Source: Parcubacteria group bacterium
GTDB lineage: Bacteria > Patescibacteriota > Minisyncoccia > Phycocordibacterales > JABMOB01
Direction of reading: 5' to 3'
DNA: 37,174 nucleotides
Assembly: GCA_013204345.1 (NCBI GenBank)
Contig: JABMOB010000008.1
Span: 1-37,174 of the forward strand
The notes beneath the pieces are model-generated. The model saw only the letters and a list, made by a program, of their open reading frames with translations, was not told where the DNA came from and ran no database searches. Both the position numbers and the translations under genes were made by a program. Position 1 is the first letter of the stretch, and the number at the start of each line of letters is the position of its first letter. This document shows positions 15,161-23,355 of this stretch, piece after piece.

Positions 15161-16909
15161 ATGCACATAGAGGAAAAACAACTGAAGGATTTTATTCTAG
15201 ATTCAGGTCTAGTTTCTAAAGCGGATTTCATTGTCGCAGAAAAAAAAGCTAAAGAAGAGGATGAAGATGCCGGCAAGATTTTGGTGTCTATGGGGAAATT
15301 GGGAGAAGATGATCTTCGGAAAATTAAGGCGTATGTTTTGGGGATTCCTTTTGTTGACCTTAAAGAGCAAAAAATAAATTTTGATGTGCTCTCTTTAGTT
15401 CCAGAGCCTATTGCTCGTAACCACAATATTGTTGCTTTCAAAAAAACCAATGATGCTTTGGAGGTCGCTATGCTTGATACGGGAGATTTGACTGCGATTG
15501 ATTTTGTAAAAAAGAAGGTTGGTTTGAAGGTTTTACCTAGACTAACAGATAGTGAGTCAATGAAAAATGTTCTTTTGCAATATCAAAAGAGTCTCAAAGC
15601 GGAATTCGGGGATATTATTCAAAAAGAAGCGACGACTTTAAAGACTATTTCTGAAGAAGATGGAGAAAATGCAAGCGAAAGTGATTTGAAAAAATTGGCG
15701 GAAGATTTACCGGTAGTCAGAATTGTGGATACGCTTTTGAAACACGCTATTATACAAAATGCTTCAGATGTACATATAGAACCATTGGAAGGGCAGGTAG
15801 TGGTGAGGTATAGGATAGACGGTCTCTTGCATGATGCTATGGTACTTCCCAAAAATGTAGCGCCAAGTATCATCGCCCGTATCAAAGTACTCTCAAATCT
15901 AAAACTTGATGAGAAAAGACTTCCGCAAGATGGCAGATTTAAAATAGATTTAAATGGAGAGAAGATTTCTTTTCGTGTTTCTACTTTACCTATTTATTTT
16001 GGTGAAAAAATCGTGATGCGACTTTTGCGAGAGAACGCTTCAGGCTTTACTCTTGAAGCATTAGGTTTTCATGGTGAGGGTCTAGAAAGGCTTCACAGAG
16101 CCACAAAACTTACCACTGGAATGATTTTGACCACAGGCCCTACTGGTTCTGGGAAAACCACGACGCTTTATACAATGTTGGACATTTTGAACACACCAAA
16201 TGTAAATATTTCTACGATTGAAGATCCTGTGGAGTATCAAATGAATCGTATCAACCAAACTCAGGTCAGACCGGAGATAGGTTTTACGTTTGGTAATGGA
16301 CTCCGTACACTTGTGCGACAAGACCCAGATATAATAATGGTTGGTGAGATCAGAGACAACGAAACAGCGTCACTTGCCATAAATGCGGCATTGACCGGGC
16401 ATCTTGTTCTCTCCACCCTGCACACAAACTCTGCAGCTGGAGCTGTGCCACGTCTGATTGATATGAAAGTAGAACCATTTTTGCTTGTATCGACGATCGA
16501 TATAATTATTGCTCAGAGATTGGTGCGAAAACTTACGGATAAAAAAGAGAAATATTTCTTGACACGCGCTGAAATTGAAAATCTTCGTAAAGAAGTAGAT
16601 ATTGACAGAGTGCTCGATTTTCTTATTACCGAAAAAGTTATCAATAAAAAGACCACGTGGGATAAAATACCTTTTTATAGACCGAGAGATACTAAAGGCG
16701 AAGATGGATATAGTGGTAGGTTTGGTATTCACGAAGTATTGAAAATGTCACCATCAATCAAAGAGCTTATTGTGCAAGGGAAAACGAATAAAGACATTGA
16801 GGAGCAGGCAAAAAAGGAAGGGATGCTCACTATGATTGAAGATGGGATTTTTAAGGCAGTGCAAGGTTATACGACCATAGAAGAAATTTTGAGGGTGGTG
16901 TCGGAATAA
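15161..16909 (+). CDS. pilB: Type IV pilus assembly ATPase PilB/GspE
   Basis: From ATG 15161 the protein is 582 residues (MHIEEKQLKDFILDSGLVSK). A longer frame from 15083 would translate the inserted repeat and is rejected; TATAAA at 15149-15154 lies six bases before 15161. The N-terminal MshEN/T2SSE-N type domain spans about 1-150. The secretion ATPase core has Walker A GPTGSGKTTTLYT (about 326), the Asp box, Walker B IIMVGEIRDNE (about 390) and the His box HTNSAAG. The Zn-binding tetracysteine motif of E. coli-type GspE is absent; that region is Cys-free. PilB drives pilus extension from the cytoplasmic face through PilC. It is the first gene of the operon. Confidence 0.95.
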   Translation: MHIEEKQLKDFILDSGLVSKADFIVAEKKAKEEDEDAGKILVSMGKLGEDDLRKIKAYVLGIPFVDLKEQKINFDVLSLVPEPIARNHNIVAFKKTNDALEVAMLDTGDLTAIDFVKKKVGLKVLPRLTDSESMKNVLLQYQKSLKAEFGDIIQKEATTLKTISEEDGENASESDLKKLAEDLPVVRIVDTLLKHAIIQNASDVHIEPLEGQVVVRYRIDGLLHDAMVLPKNVAPSIIARIKVLSNLKLDEKRLPQDGRFKIDLNGEKISFRVSTLPIYFGEKIVMRLLRENASGFTLEALGFHGEGLERLHRATKLTTGMILTTGPTGSGKTTTLYTMLDILNTPNVNISTIEDPVEYQMNRINQTQVRPEIGFTFGNGLRTLVRQDPDIIMVGEIRDNETASLAINAALTGHLVLSTLHTNSAAGAVPRLIDMKVEPFLLVSTIDIIIAQRLVRKLTDKKEKYFLTRAEIENLRKEVDIDRVLDFLITEKVINKKTTWDKIPFYRPRDTKGEDGYSGRFGIHEVLKMSPSIKELIVQGKTNKDIEEQAKKEGMLTMIEDGIFKAVQGYTTIEEILRVVSE

Positions 16910-16929
16910 TTTACAGCCCCGTCAATAGT

Positions 16930-17002
16930 TTAGAATGCAATTTACCTTTTGTGTTATTATTACTTAAGTATATCGTCGTTCCACTCCTTATAAATCAACC
17001 AT
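16930..17002 (+). promoter_or_regulatory. pilC leader, a second copy of the pilB leader
   Basis: TTAGAATGCAATTT then TTTTGTGTTATTATTACTTAAG parallels the block at 15031-15069, and TCCTTATAAATCAACC (16987-17000) parallels 15145-15160 before pilB. TATAAA is at 16989-16994, eight bases before ATG 17003. This implies an internal promoter for pilC and the downstream pilins. Confidence 0.6.
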
Positions 17003-18220
17003 ATGCCAAAATATAATTTTAAGATCATAAAAACAAATGGAGAGACGTATGAGGGTGAAAAAGAAGCTCAGGATAAAACCTCACTTTCACGTGATATAAA
17101 AAAAGAAGGAGAAACTGTCGTTTCTATTACAGAAATTAAAGAAAGGAAAACACCAAGTTTTTTGTCCGATATAAGTATTTTGGGTAGTGTTAGCATGGTT
17201 GATAAAATTGCTTTTGCAAAAAATCTTGGGACCATGATTACAGCTGGGCTTCCGATGACGAGGTCTCTTTCTGTGATGGAAAGGCAGTCAAAAAGTAGAA
17301 ATTTTAAAAAAATTCTTGGTCGTCTAGGAGACGAAATAACCAGAGGTAGTAGTCTGAGTCAGGCGATGGTTTTATTTCCAAAAGTTTTTTCCACCCTTTT
17401 TGTTTCTATGGTAAAAGCGGGCGAAGAAAGCGGAAGTATAACAGAATCACTGAAAGCGGTTGGAAGCCAATTAGAAAAGTCTCATTTGTTGTATAAAAAA
17501 ATAAGAAGCGCAATGATTTACCCGATAATCATTGTTGTTGTGATGATCATTATCACGGTTCTTATGCTTATCTTTTTAGTGCCAACACTTACTGCAACAT
17601 TCAAAGATCTTAAAATAGAATTACCCTTAAGTACTAGATCAGTGATTTTTGTGAGTGATTTTATGAGCAATCATTATATTGCCACTTTCTCTATTGTTCT
17701 TGCTCTAATAGCTTTATTTATTGGCATAGGTAAGACAAAAAAAGGAAAACATTTTTTTGATTACATTCTAATTCATATTCCTATAATAGGAACAATCGTC
17801 AAAGAAACTAACTCTGCTCGCACAACAAGGACTCTGTCGTCTTTGCTATCTTCTGGCGTTGAATTTCTTTCAGCTATTAAAATTACCCAAGAGGTCATTC
17901 AGAATTCTTATTATAAAGCTGTATTAGAAAAAGCCAGTCAAAGTGTCGGCAAGGGTAGCCCCATATCAGCGGTTTTTCTGGAGGAAGAAAAACTTTATCC
18001 TATTTTTGTTGGTGAAATGATAAGTATTGGAGAAGAAACAGGAAAACTTTCTTTGATGCTCGGAAATGTCGCCGAATTTTATGAAAACGAAGTTGATCAA
18101 AAGACAAAAGATATGTCCACCATTATTGAGCCATTTCTTATGATTTTTATTGGTATCGCTGTAGGATTTTTTGCGATCTCAATGTTGAGTCCTATATATT
18201 CTCTTGTAGATACGATATAA
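17003..18220 (+). CDS. pilC: Type IV pilus inner-membrane platform protein PilC/GspF
   Basis: 405 residues with the duplicated GspF architecture. Domain one has FAKNLGTMITAGLPMTRSLS and VSMVKAGEESGSITESL; a strongly hydrophobic helix follows (YPIIIVVVMIIITVLMLIFL). Domain two has TRTLSSLLSSGVEFLSAIKI and EMISIGEETGKLSLML, and a final helix lies near the C-terminus (FLMIFIGIAVGFFAISMLSP). PilC sits in the cytoplasmic membrane, receives torque from PilB and adds pilins to the growing fibre. Pilin-type genes follow after only three bases. The preceding leader copies that of pilB, so it may also be transcribed separately. Confidence 0.95.
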   Translation: MPKYNFKIIKTNGETYEGEKEAQDKTSLSRDIKKEGETVVSITEIKERKTPSFLSDISILGSVSMVDKIAFAKNLGTMITAGLPMTRSLSVMERQSKSRNFKKILGRLGDEITRGSSLSQAMVLFPKVFSTLFVSMVKAGEESGSITESLKAVGSQLEKSHLLYKKIRSAMIYPIIIVVVMIIITVLMLIFLVPTLTATFKDLKIELPLSTRSVIFVSDFMSNHYIATFSIVLALIALFIGIGKTKKGKHFFDYILIHIPIIGTIVKETNSARTTRTLSSLLSSGVEFLSAIKITQEVIQNSYYKAVLEKASQSVGKGSPISAVFLEEEKLYPIFVGEMISIGEETGKLSLMLGNVAEFYENEVDQKTKDMSTIIEPFLMIFIGIAVGFFAISMLSPIYSLVDTI

Positions 18221-18223
18221 ATT

Positions 18224-18745
18224 ATGCAATTTTCTAGCCGTAAGATTTTTCTAAAATTCGAACAAAGCTGGTTTACCCACCCACAAAAAAGTTTTGTGGG
18301 TGGGTTTACACTAATTGAAATCCTGATAGTTATCTCTATTATCGTGGTTCTTTTGGCTATATCAACGTCCTTTTTTACTAATATAAACAAGGCGGAGTCT
18401 TTGAAGGCTGATGTTAGAAATATAGTTTCTGTTATTGATGAAGCGAGAGGGAAAACCTTGTCTTCCAAAAATTCGTCACAATACGGCGTTCATTTTGAAG
18501 AATTCAATGTGATTTTATTTACAGGTGCGACATATTCTTCTGGTAATCCAAGCAATCAAGTGAAAAATTTAGGTTCTTTAACTCACATTTCCTCTATTTC
18601 TTTGAACGGTGCGGGAAGTGATGTCATTTTTGATCGTCTTACTGGTGCTACAAGTCAAAACGGTACAATTACTGTCGCTTTGAAAGATTCTTCTGATTCA
18701 AAAAATATTTTGATTTCTTCTACAGGAATTATAGAATCGCAATAA
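18224..18745 (+). CDS. Minor pilin / pseudopilin, GspH-like, with palindromic insert
   Basis: 173 residues. The class III prepilin signal is VGG|FTLIEILIVISI, with cleavage after Gly27 and the key Glu at +5 (Glu32), followed by a 20-residue hydrophobic helix. The globular part is short and Ser/Gly/Asn-rich. The leader peptide is unusually long (27 residues against about 6-10) because residues 15-27 are encoded by a hairpin element: a 14-bp stem 18275-18288/18292-18305 flanked by the direct repeat GGTTTAC (18270-18276 and 18303-18309), 33 bases apart and so in frame. It starts 3 bases after pilC and lies within the pilus operon. It is probably a minor pilin; the main fibre subunit cannot be told apart. 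Confidence 0.85.
   Translation: MQFSSRKIFLKFEQSWFTHPQKSFVGGFTLIEILIVISIIVVLLAISTSFFTNINKAESLKADVRNIVSVIDEARGKTLSSKNSSQYGVHFEEFNVILFTGATYSSGNPSNQVKNLGSLTHISSISLNGAGSDVIFDRLTGATSQNGTITVALKDSSDSKNILISSTGIIESQ
18270..18309 (+). repeat. In-frame palindromic insertion in the GspH-like gene
   Basis: ACCCACCCACAAAA (18275-18288) pairs with TTTTGTGGGTGGGT (18292-18305). GGTTTAC stands on both sides, 33 bases apart. The insert adds 11 codons directly before the prepilin GFT codons. Confidence 0.8.
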
Positions 18746-18746
18746 A

Positions 18747-19229
18747 ATGTTTATTTATTACACAAAAAAAGGAATGGGTTTGGTGGAAGTTCTTGTGGCG
18801 GTATCTATAGTCACGGCGTTTATTGTAGTTCTTGTTTCTGTACATACACTTTATCTAAAGACAGCTTTTTCTAATATGAATACTGTAAAATCAGCTTTTT
18901 TACTTGAAGAGGGGGTAGAGGCTGTAAAATTTATGAGAGATGCTTCGTGGTCCGCAAATATTGCGTCACTTGTATCTGGAACGACATACTATTTAGATTT
19001 TACAGGAACATCTTGGCAGTCTACAAACTCTAATATTTATATAGATGATGTTTTTGAAAGGAAATTTGTAATAGATGATGTATATAGAGACGCAACAACA
19101 AAAGATATCGTCACGTCTGGTGGTTCATTAGACGCGGGCACGAAAAAAGTCACAGTTTACCTATCTTGGTGGTCAGGAACAAGCACTACAACCAAATCAA
19201 TACCTACATATATAACCGATATTATCTAG
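18747..19229 (+). CDS. Minor pilin, GspI/PilV-like
   Basis: 160 residues with a normal short leader: MFIYYTKKG|MGLVEVLVAVSI, cleavage after Gly9 and Glu at mature +5 (Glu14). The hydrophobic helix runs to about residue 36. The body contains LLEEGVEAVKFMRDASWSANIA, a segment typical of PilV/GspI-like minor pilins next to GspH-, GspJ- and PilX-type genes. It ends with Trp/Ser/Thr-rich strands. It is the only pilin-type gene here without an N-terminal insertion, a useful control for the neighbours. It starts 1 base after the previous stop, so translation is probably coupled. It is likely part of the priming complex at the pilus tip. Confidence 0.85.
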   Translation: MFIYYTKKGMGLVEVLVAVSIVTAFIVVLVSVHTLYLKTAFSNMNTVKSAFLLEEGVEAVKFMRDASWSANIASLVSGTTYYLDFTGTSWQSTNSNIYIDDVFERKFVIDDVYRDATTKDIVTSGGSLDAGTKKVTVYLSWWSGTSTTTKSIPTYITDII

Positions 19230-19238
19230 GTGATTTTT

Positions 19239-19868
19239 ATGATAAAGAAAATATTTAAAAAGAAATACTGTCGAGGGTTTACCCGCACACAAAACCTAAC
19301 TTCAAATTCTATCCGAGATAAAAAATTTCAATCGAATTTTATTTCCGTGATTAAATCGAAACATAACTTTGTGTGCGGGTTTACTCTCATAGAAATGCTT
19401 GCTTATATTGCAGTACTCTCTATCATTCTTGTTCTTATTGTGACAAGTCTATCCTCTCTTATAACTTCAGAAAATCGTGTCAATATTGAAAAAAATATAG
19501 AAACTTCTGCTAGTACAGCTCTTGAGAGAATGACTCGTGATATACGAGATGCTAAAAGTATTGATACTGCTGGGAGCACATTTGGAAGCAATTCTAGCGT
19601 GTTGTCGCTGAATACAACTGATGTCGGAGGTAATCCAAAAACGGAGGCATTTTATCTAGATAATAATATTTTGAAAATATCAGAAAATGGGACGGAAACT
19701 GGGGCACTCACTTTCTCTAGTAGTAGGGTGACAAAACTTGTTTTCAAGTCTTTGGATAGTGGTAACAGTAGTGCCATTCAAATAAAAATAACGATAGAAA
19801 GTGGAATCGGACAATATCTCAAATCGGAAACTTTTTATTCTACAGTAATTTTACGTGGTTCTTATTAA
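19239..19868 (+). CDS. Minor pilin, GspJ/PilW-like, with 34-codon insertion
   Basis: From ATG 19239 (AGGTGA at 19228-19233 overlaps the previous stop) the protein has 209 residues. The prepilin motif VCG|FTLIEMLAYIAVLSI lies at 45-62, cleavage after Gly47, Glu52 at +5. The leader is far too long for a prepilin because codons for a second GFT (residues 13-15) and 34 extra codons precede the real one. The insert is bounded by the direct repeat GGGTTTAC (19275-19282, 19377-19384) and by inverted 13-mers ACCCGCACACAAA/TTTGTGTGCGGGT. The body (SASTALERMTRDIRDAKSI) fits PilW/GspJ. It is open to question whether the peptidase still processes it or an internal start is used. Confidence 0.83.
   Translation: MIKKIFKKKYCRGFTRTQNLTSNSIRDKKFQSNFISVIKSKHNFVCGFTLIEMLAYIAVLSIILVLIVTSLSSLITSENRVNIEKNIETSASTALERMTRDIRDAKSIDTAGSTFGSNSSVLSLNTTDVGGNPKTEAFYLDNNILKISENGTETGALTFSSSRVTKLVFKSLDSGNSSAIQIKITIESGIGQYLKSETFYSTVILRGSY
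19275..19384 (+). repeat. In-frame insertion with inverted ends in the GspJ-like gene
   Basis: Direct repeat GGGTTTAC at 19275-19282 and 19377-19384 (102 bases apart). Inverted ends ACCCGCACACAAA (19281-19293) and TTTGTGTGCGGGT (19368-19380). The end sequence is shared with the GIY-YIG cassette at 14452-14756. Confidence 0.8.
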
Positions 19869-19871
19869 AAT

Positions 19872-21245
19872 ATGATTTTCCAACCTAAAATTAAAAAAAT
19901 AGAAAAAAAGCAAGACAGATTCAACTTCTGTCGACATCGAGGCTATGGCGGGCAGGCAGGACAGGCCCTTCGGTTCAACTCAGGACAGGTGGTGATTTTG
20001 TCGACAGTTTTCTTTTTGATTATTTCAATCGCGATAGTTCTTGGTCTAGCTTCTCCTATATTGAAACAGGCAAAGTTGTCTTCAGATTTATTGAGATCAA
20101 GAGAAAATTTATTTTGGGCAGAAGCTGGAATAGAAGATGTTTTGTACCGATTAAAAAATAATATGGCCGTTTCTTCAACGGAAGTACTTATTTTGGGTGA
20201 AAATAAAGTTACTACAACTATTACTACCAACTCAGAAGGTAAAAACGTTTTAGCTGAAGCCGACCGCGACAATTATGTGCGTAAAATGCAAACAGTTGTT
20301 ACATCGGGTACGGGTGTACCTTTTGAGTACGCTATTCATAGTGGTTTGGGAGGTTTTGATATTTCTGGTTCATCAGGGGTGGTCGGTAGTGTTTATTCTA
20401 GTGGGGATATATCATCGTCGGGTACTACTTATGTTACAAAATCCACGACCGTATCGGGTAGTACTGGTCAGATTTCTGGTACCTCTGCAGGTAGTTTCAG
20501 GGTCGGTTTGGGCGTTACCGGAGATGCATGGGCACATACGGTTAAAAACTCTACGGTTTATGGAGGTTTGTATTGTCAAACTGGATCTGGCAATAATAAA
20601 TTTTGTGATACCTCCAAGGGAGATCCACCTCAAAAAGATTTTCCAATTTCTGATGCAGATATAACTCAATGGAAAGCGGATGCTTTGGCCGGTGGTATTT
20701 CTAGTGGAAATTATAGTTTAAATAATATTCATGCTTCTATCGGGCCTAAAAAAATTACAGGTAACCTTAGTTTGTCTCATGAGGCGGTTCTTACTTTGAC
20801 TGGTACAGTTTGGGTTCAGGGTAATATAACTTTATCTGGTCCATCAATAATTCAACTTGATTCATCATACGGGACGAGTGGGGGTATTATTATTGCTGAT
20901 GGTTATATACAAGTAGACAATAGCGCCAGACTAAATGGCACTGGACAAAGTGGTAGTTATATTATGGCTCTGACTACAAGTACTTGCCCTGTGGGGTCTT
21001 GCAGTGGAAAAGGTGGTGGAAAAGATGCGATTTCAATTACAGGCGCCGCAGGTTCTGTTATTTTGGTTGCTCAGAATGGAACGATAAGTCTTGCGAATAG
21101 CGCTAGCGCCCAAGAAGTGGTTGCCAAGAAGGTTATTTTGAGTGGTTCTTCGTTTGTGTATTACAGTAGTAAACTTTTAGACATGAGTTTTATGAGTGGC
21201 TCTTCTGGCGGTTTCGGTATAGGTAGTTGGAAAGAAGTAGAATAA
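19872..21245 (+). CDS. PilX-like pilus-associated protein with repetitive beta-rich body
   Basis: 457 residues. After a basic N-terminus comes a hydrophobic helix (about 40-60, VVILSTVFFLIISIAIVLGLA) preceded by SGQ, the usual start of PilX-type N-termini in CPR. The large exterior part is rich in Gly, Ser and Thr with recurring short strands (GSVYSSGDISSSGTTYV, GNLSLSHEAVLTLTGTVWVQGNITLSG), likely a beta-solenoid or adhesin-like fold. It has paired Cys (YCQTGSGNNKFC, CPVGSC) that could form disulfides outside. The N-terminus carries an 18-codon insert between two RFN encodings (TTCAACT at 19920-19926 and 19974-19980). It is the last gene of the pilus operon and may be a tip or adhesive component. 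Confidence 0.78.
   Translation: MIFQPKIKKIEKKQDRFNFCRHRGYGGQAGQALRFNSGQVVILSTVFFLIISIAIVLGLASPILKQAKLSSDLLRSRENLFWAEAGIEDVLYRLKNNMAVSSTEVLILGENKVTTTITTNSEGKNVLAEADRDNYVRKMQTVVTSGTGVPFEYAIHSGLGGFDISGSSGVVGSVYSSGDISSSGTTYVTKSTTVSGSTGQISGTSAGSFRVGLGVTGDAWAHTVKNSTVYGGLYCQTGSGNNKFCDTSKGDPPQKDFPISDADITQWKADALAGGISSGNYSLNNIHASIGPKKITGNLSLSHEAVLTLTGTVWVQGNITLSGPSIIQLDSSYGTSGGIIIADGYIQVDNSARLNGTGQSGSYIMALTTSTCPVGSCSGKGGGKDAISITGAAGSVILVAQNGTISLANSASAQEVVAKKVILSGSSFVYYSSKLLDMSFMSGSSGGFGIGSWKEVE
19920..19980 (+). repeat. In-frame insertion in the PilX-like gene
   Basis: TTCAACT occurs at 19920-19926 and 19974-19980, 54 bases (18 codons) apart. The inserted DNA includes ggcgggcaggcaggacaggc and cccttcggttcaactcagg, resembling widespread interspersed repeats of the CCCTTCGACAAGCTCAGG type that I remember from other genomes. 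Confidence 0.6.
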
Positions 21246-21272
21246 GGGGTTATACTTCTTAAGTGGGTTTTG

Positions 21273-21302
21273 TTGACAAAAAACCTAAATCCGCGTTCTA
21301 AT
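21273..21302 (+). promoter_or_regulatory. Promoter for tpiA-pgk
   Basis: TTGACA at 21273-21278 and TCTAAT at 21297-21302 with 18 bases between. The start would be near 21309, giving a leader of about 47 bases. The -35 sits inside a weak gggttttg/caaaaaacc inverted repeat that may terminate the pilus operon. Confidence 0.55.
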
Positions 21303-21355
21303 GGTTTGTTGGTCTTTGTGCCACGTCAAATTATTCAAGTAAGATTTTTACTGAG

Positions 21356-22123
21356 ATGAAAAAAAACAAAAAAATTATAGTAGGCAACTGGAAGATGAAT
21401 CCTAAGAATATTGCTGTTGCGGAAAAAATATTTACTGGTATCAAAAAAGTTTTCTCTAGGTCTAAAAATTTAAATATAATTATCTGTCCACCTTTTCCAT
21501 ATATAAAAACTTTCAATGCAGATCTTCCTTCGGGAATGTTTCTTGGTACTCAAAACGTTTCGGCAGAATCCATAGGTGCTTTTACTGGTGAGGTTGCTTC
21601 ATCGATGGCAAAAAGTGTGGGTGCTGTCTACACAATAGTTGGTCATTCTGAACGACGGGCGATGGGAGAAACAAATGAGTCGGTAAATAAAAAGGTGATG
21701 CAAGCCTTGTTGGCAAAACTCAGCGTCATTCTTTGTGTTGGAGAGCGTGAAAGGGATAGTGATGGGCGTTACCTCTCCTTTCTTAAAGATCAAATAAAAA
21801 ATTCTTTGGCAAAAATTCCTAAAAAAGCTCTTTCGCAAATTATTATTGCTTATGAGCCTGTGTGGGCTATTGGTAAGAAAGATACAGAGGCAATGAAAGG
21901 CCGAGATGTTCACGAGATGCTTATTTTTATCAGAAAAACTTTGTCTGATATGTATGGAGGAGAGAGTGGTGCAAAAGTTCCGATTCTTTATGGTGGTTCT
22001 GTGACACCTCTTAATACTGGTGAAATTGTTGGTGAAGGTAATGTCGATGGTCTTTTGGTTGGTAGACAGAGTTTAGTTCCGGAAAGTTTTGGCGAGATTC
22101 TGAGTATTGTTAGCCGAATTTAA
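21356..22123 (+). CDS. tpiA: Triosephosphate isomerase
   Basis: A 255-residue TIM barrel of normal length. All catalytic residues are in place: Lys13 in GNWKMNPKN, His97 in IVGHSERR, Glu167 in AYEPVWAIG, and the phosphate loop ILYGGSV with the final GLLVGRQSL. It interconverts dihydroxyacetone phosphate and glyceraldehyde 3-phosphate in the cytoplasm as a dimer. pgk follows 22 bases downstream on the same strand, so the two make a lower-glycolysis operon. The other glycolytic genes (gapdh, eno, pyk) are not in the window. Confidence 0.97.
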   Translation: MKKNKKIIVGNWKMNPKNIAVAEKIFTGIKKVFSRSKNLNIIICPPFPYIKTFNADLPSGMFLGTQNVSAESIGAFTGEVASSMAKSVGAVYTIVGHSERRAMGETNESVNKKVMQALLAKLSVILCVGERERDSDGRYLSFLKDQIKNSLAKIPKKALSQIIIAYEPVWAIGKKDTEAMKGRDVHEMLIFIRKTLSDMYGGESGAKVPILYGGSVTPLNTGEIVGEGNVDGLLVGRQSLVPESFGEILSIVSRI

Positions 22124-22145
22124 AAAATAAAAAGTTTTTAATTGA

Positions 22146-23267
22146 ATGAGAAAAATTACAGATTTAAAAGACCTTCGCGGTAAAAGAGTGCTTCTTCGGG
22201 CGGATTTCAATGTGCCAATAAACAATAACGGGGAGGTAGAAGACATTTTTCGCATAGAAAAAACGTTACCAACTATTAATTTTTTGAGAGAAGCAGGCGC
22301 GAAAACAATAATCGTTAGTCACTTTGGTAGTAAAGAATCAAAGAGTTTGAAACCGGTTTACCTGTATCTTGAAAAAAACTTTCCGGTCACCTTTTTGGAA
22401 CATCCTTATTCCGGGGCGAATGATCCTGAGCTTTCTCAGATGAGTAATGGTGATGTTGTACTTTTAGAAAACCTTCGTTTTAATGACGGAGAAAAAAATA
22501 ATGATGAAAAATTCGCCAAGTTTCTTGCATCTCTCGCGGACATTTATGTGAACGATGCTTTTTCGGCTTCCCACAGAGAACATGCTTCAATTGTTGGGGT
22601 GCCTAAACATATATCGGGATATGCGGGGATTCTTTTTATTGAAGAAGTAGACAATTTATCAAAAGCTTTTCACCCCACAAGACCGTTTCTTTTTGTGCTA
22701 GGTGGTGCCAAGTTTGACACAAAATTGCCACTTATAAAAAAGTTTATACCTTTAGTTGATAATATTTTCGTCGGCGGAGCTTTGGCTAACAACTTTTTTA
22801 AGGAAACAGGTAAATCTGTTGGCAGATCTCTTGTCTCAGAAGGCGATTTTGATCTGAAAGAACTGATTGGTAATAAAAAAATTATTTTACCTACTGATGT
22901 GGTGGTAAAAAATGGTGAAGAAATTTCAACAAAAACTCCCGATCAGATTTTACCAGAAGATTTTATTTGGGATGCTGGTGAAAAATCTATAGATGAGATC
23001 AAAAAAATACTTTTCGAATCAAAGTTTGTGCTTTGGAACGGTCCTTTGGGTAATTTTGAAATCGGTTTCAAGCAAGGGACCTTAAATTTGGCAAAAATAA
23101 TTGCGGAAAGCGATGTGGAATCAATTGTTGGCGGTGGAGATACTCTTGCAGCAATAAAAGAGCTTGGTTTGTACAACAAATTCTCTTTTGTTTCTACCGG
23201 TGGTGGAGCGATGTTGGACTTTTTGGCCAATGAAATGCTTCCAGGCATTGAGGTGCTTAATTCATAA
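22146..23267 (+). CDS. pgk: Phosphoglycerate kinase
   Basis: 373 residues, slightly shorter than the usual 390-415. The N-terminal domain has LLRADFNVPINN for 3-phosphoglycerate binding, SHFGS where most have SHLGRP, LLENLRFNDGEKNN, and the hinge VNDAFSASHREHAS. The C-terminal nucleotide domain has VLGGAKFDTKLPLI, WNGPLGNFE and the Gly-rich loops GGGDTLAA and STGGGAMLDFL. It makes ATP from 1,3-bisphosphoglycerate. Small deletions in surface loops explain the shorter length. It is co-transcribed with tpiA. No clear terminator follows; the next gene has its own promoter. Confidence 0.97.
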   Translation: MRKITDLKDLRGKRVLLRADFNVPINNNGEVEDIFRIEKTLPTINFLREAGAKTIIVSHFGSKESKSLKPVYLYLEKNFPVTFLEHPYSGANDPELSQMSNGDVVLLENLRFNDGEKNNDEKFAKFLASLADIYVNDAFSASHREHASIVGVPKHISGYAGILFIEEVDNLSKAFHPTRPFLFVLGGAKFDTKLPLIKKFIPLVDNIFVGGALANNFFKETGKSVGRSLVSEGDFDLKELIGNKKIILPTDVVVKNGEEISTKTPDQILPEDFIWDAGEKSIDEIKKILFESKFVLWNGPLGNFEIGFKQGTLNLAKIIAESDVESIVGGGDTLAAIKELGLYNKFSFVSTGGGAMLDFLANEMLPGIEVLNS

Positions 23268-23331
23268 GGAATTTTTATAAAATTTTACTCACAGAAAACT
23301 ATCCACAGCTTTTTATTTTTCTCTATGTCAT

Positions 23332-23346
23332 GCTATAGCGTATAAT
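23332..23346 (+). promoter_or_regulatory. -10 element with adjacent GCTATAGC dyad
   Basis: GCTATAGC (23332-23339) is one base before a perfect TATAAT (23341-23346), which is nine bases before ATG 23356. The same dyad is at the centre of the palindrome behind this gene (23913-23920), so it may be an autoregulatory operator. Confidence 0.5.
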
Positions 23347-23355
23347 AGGTAAAAT

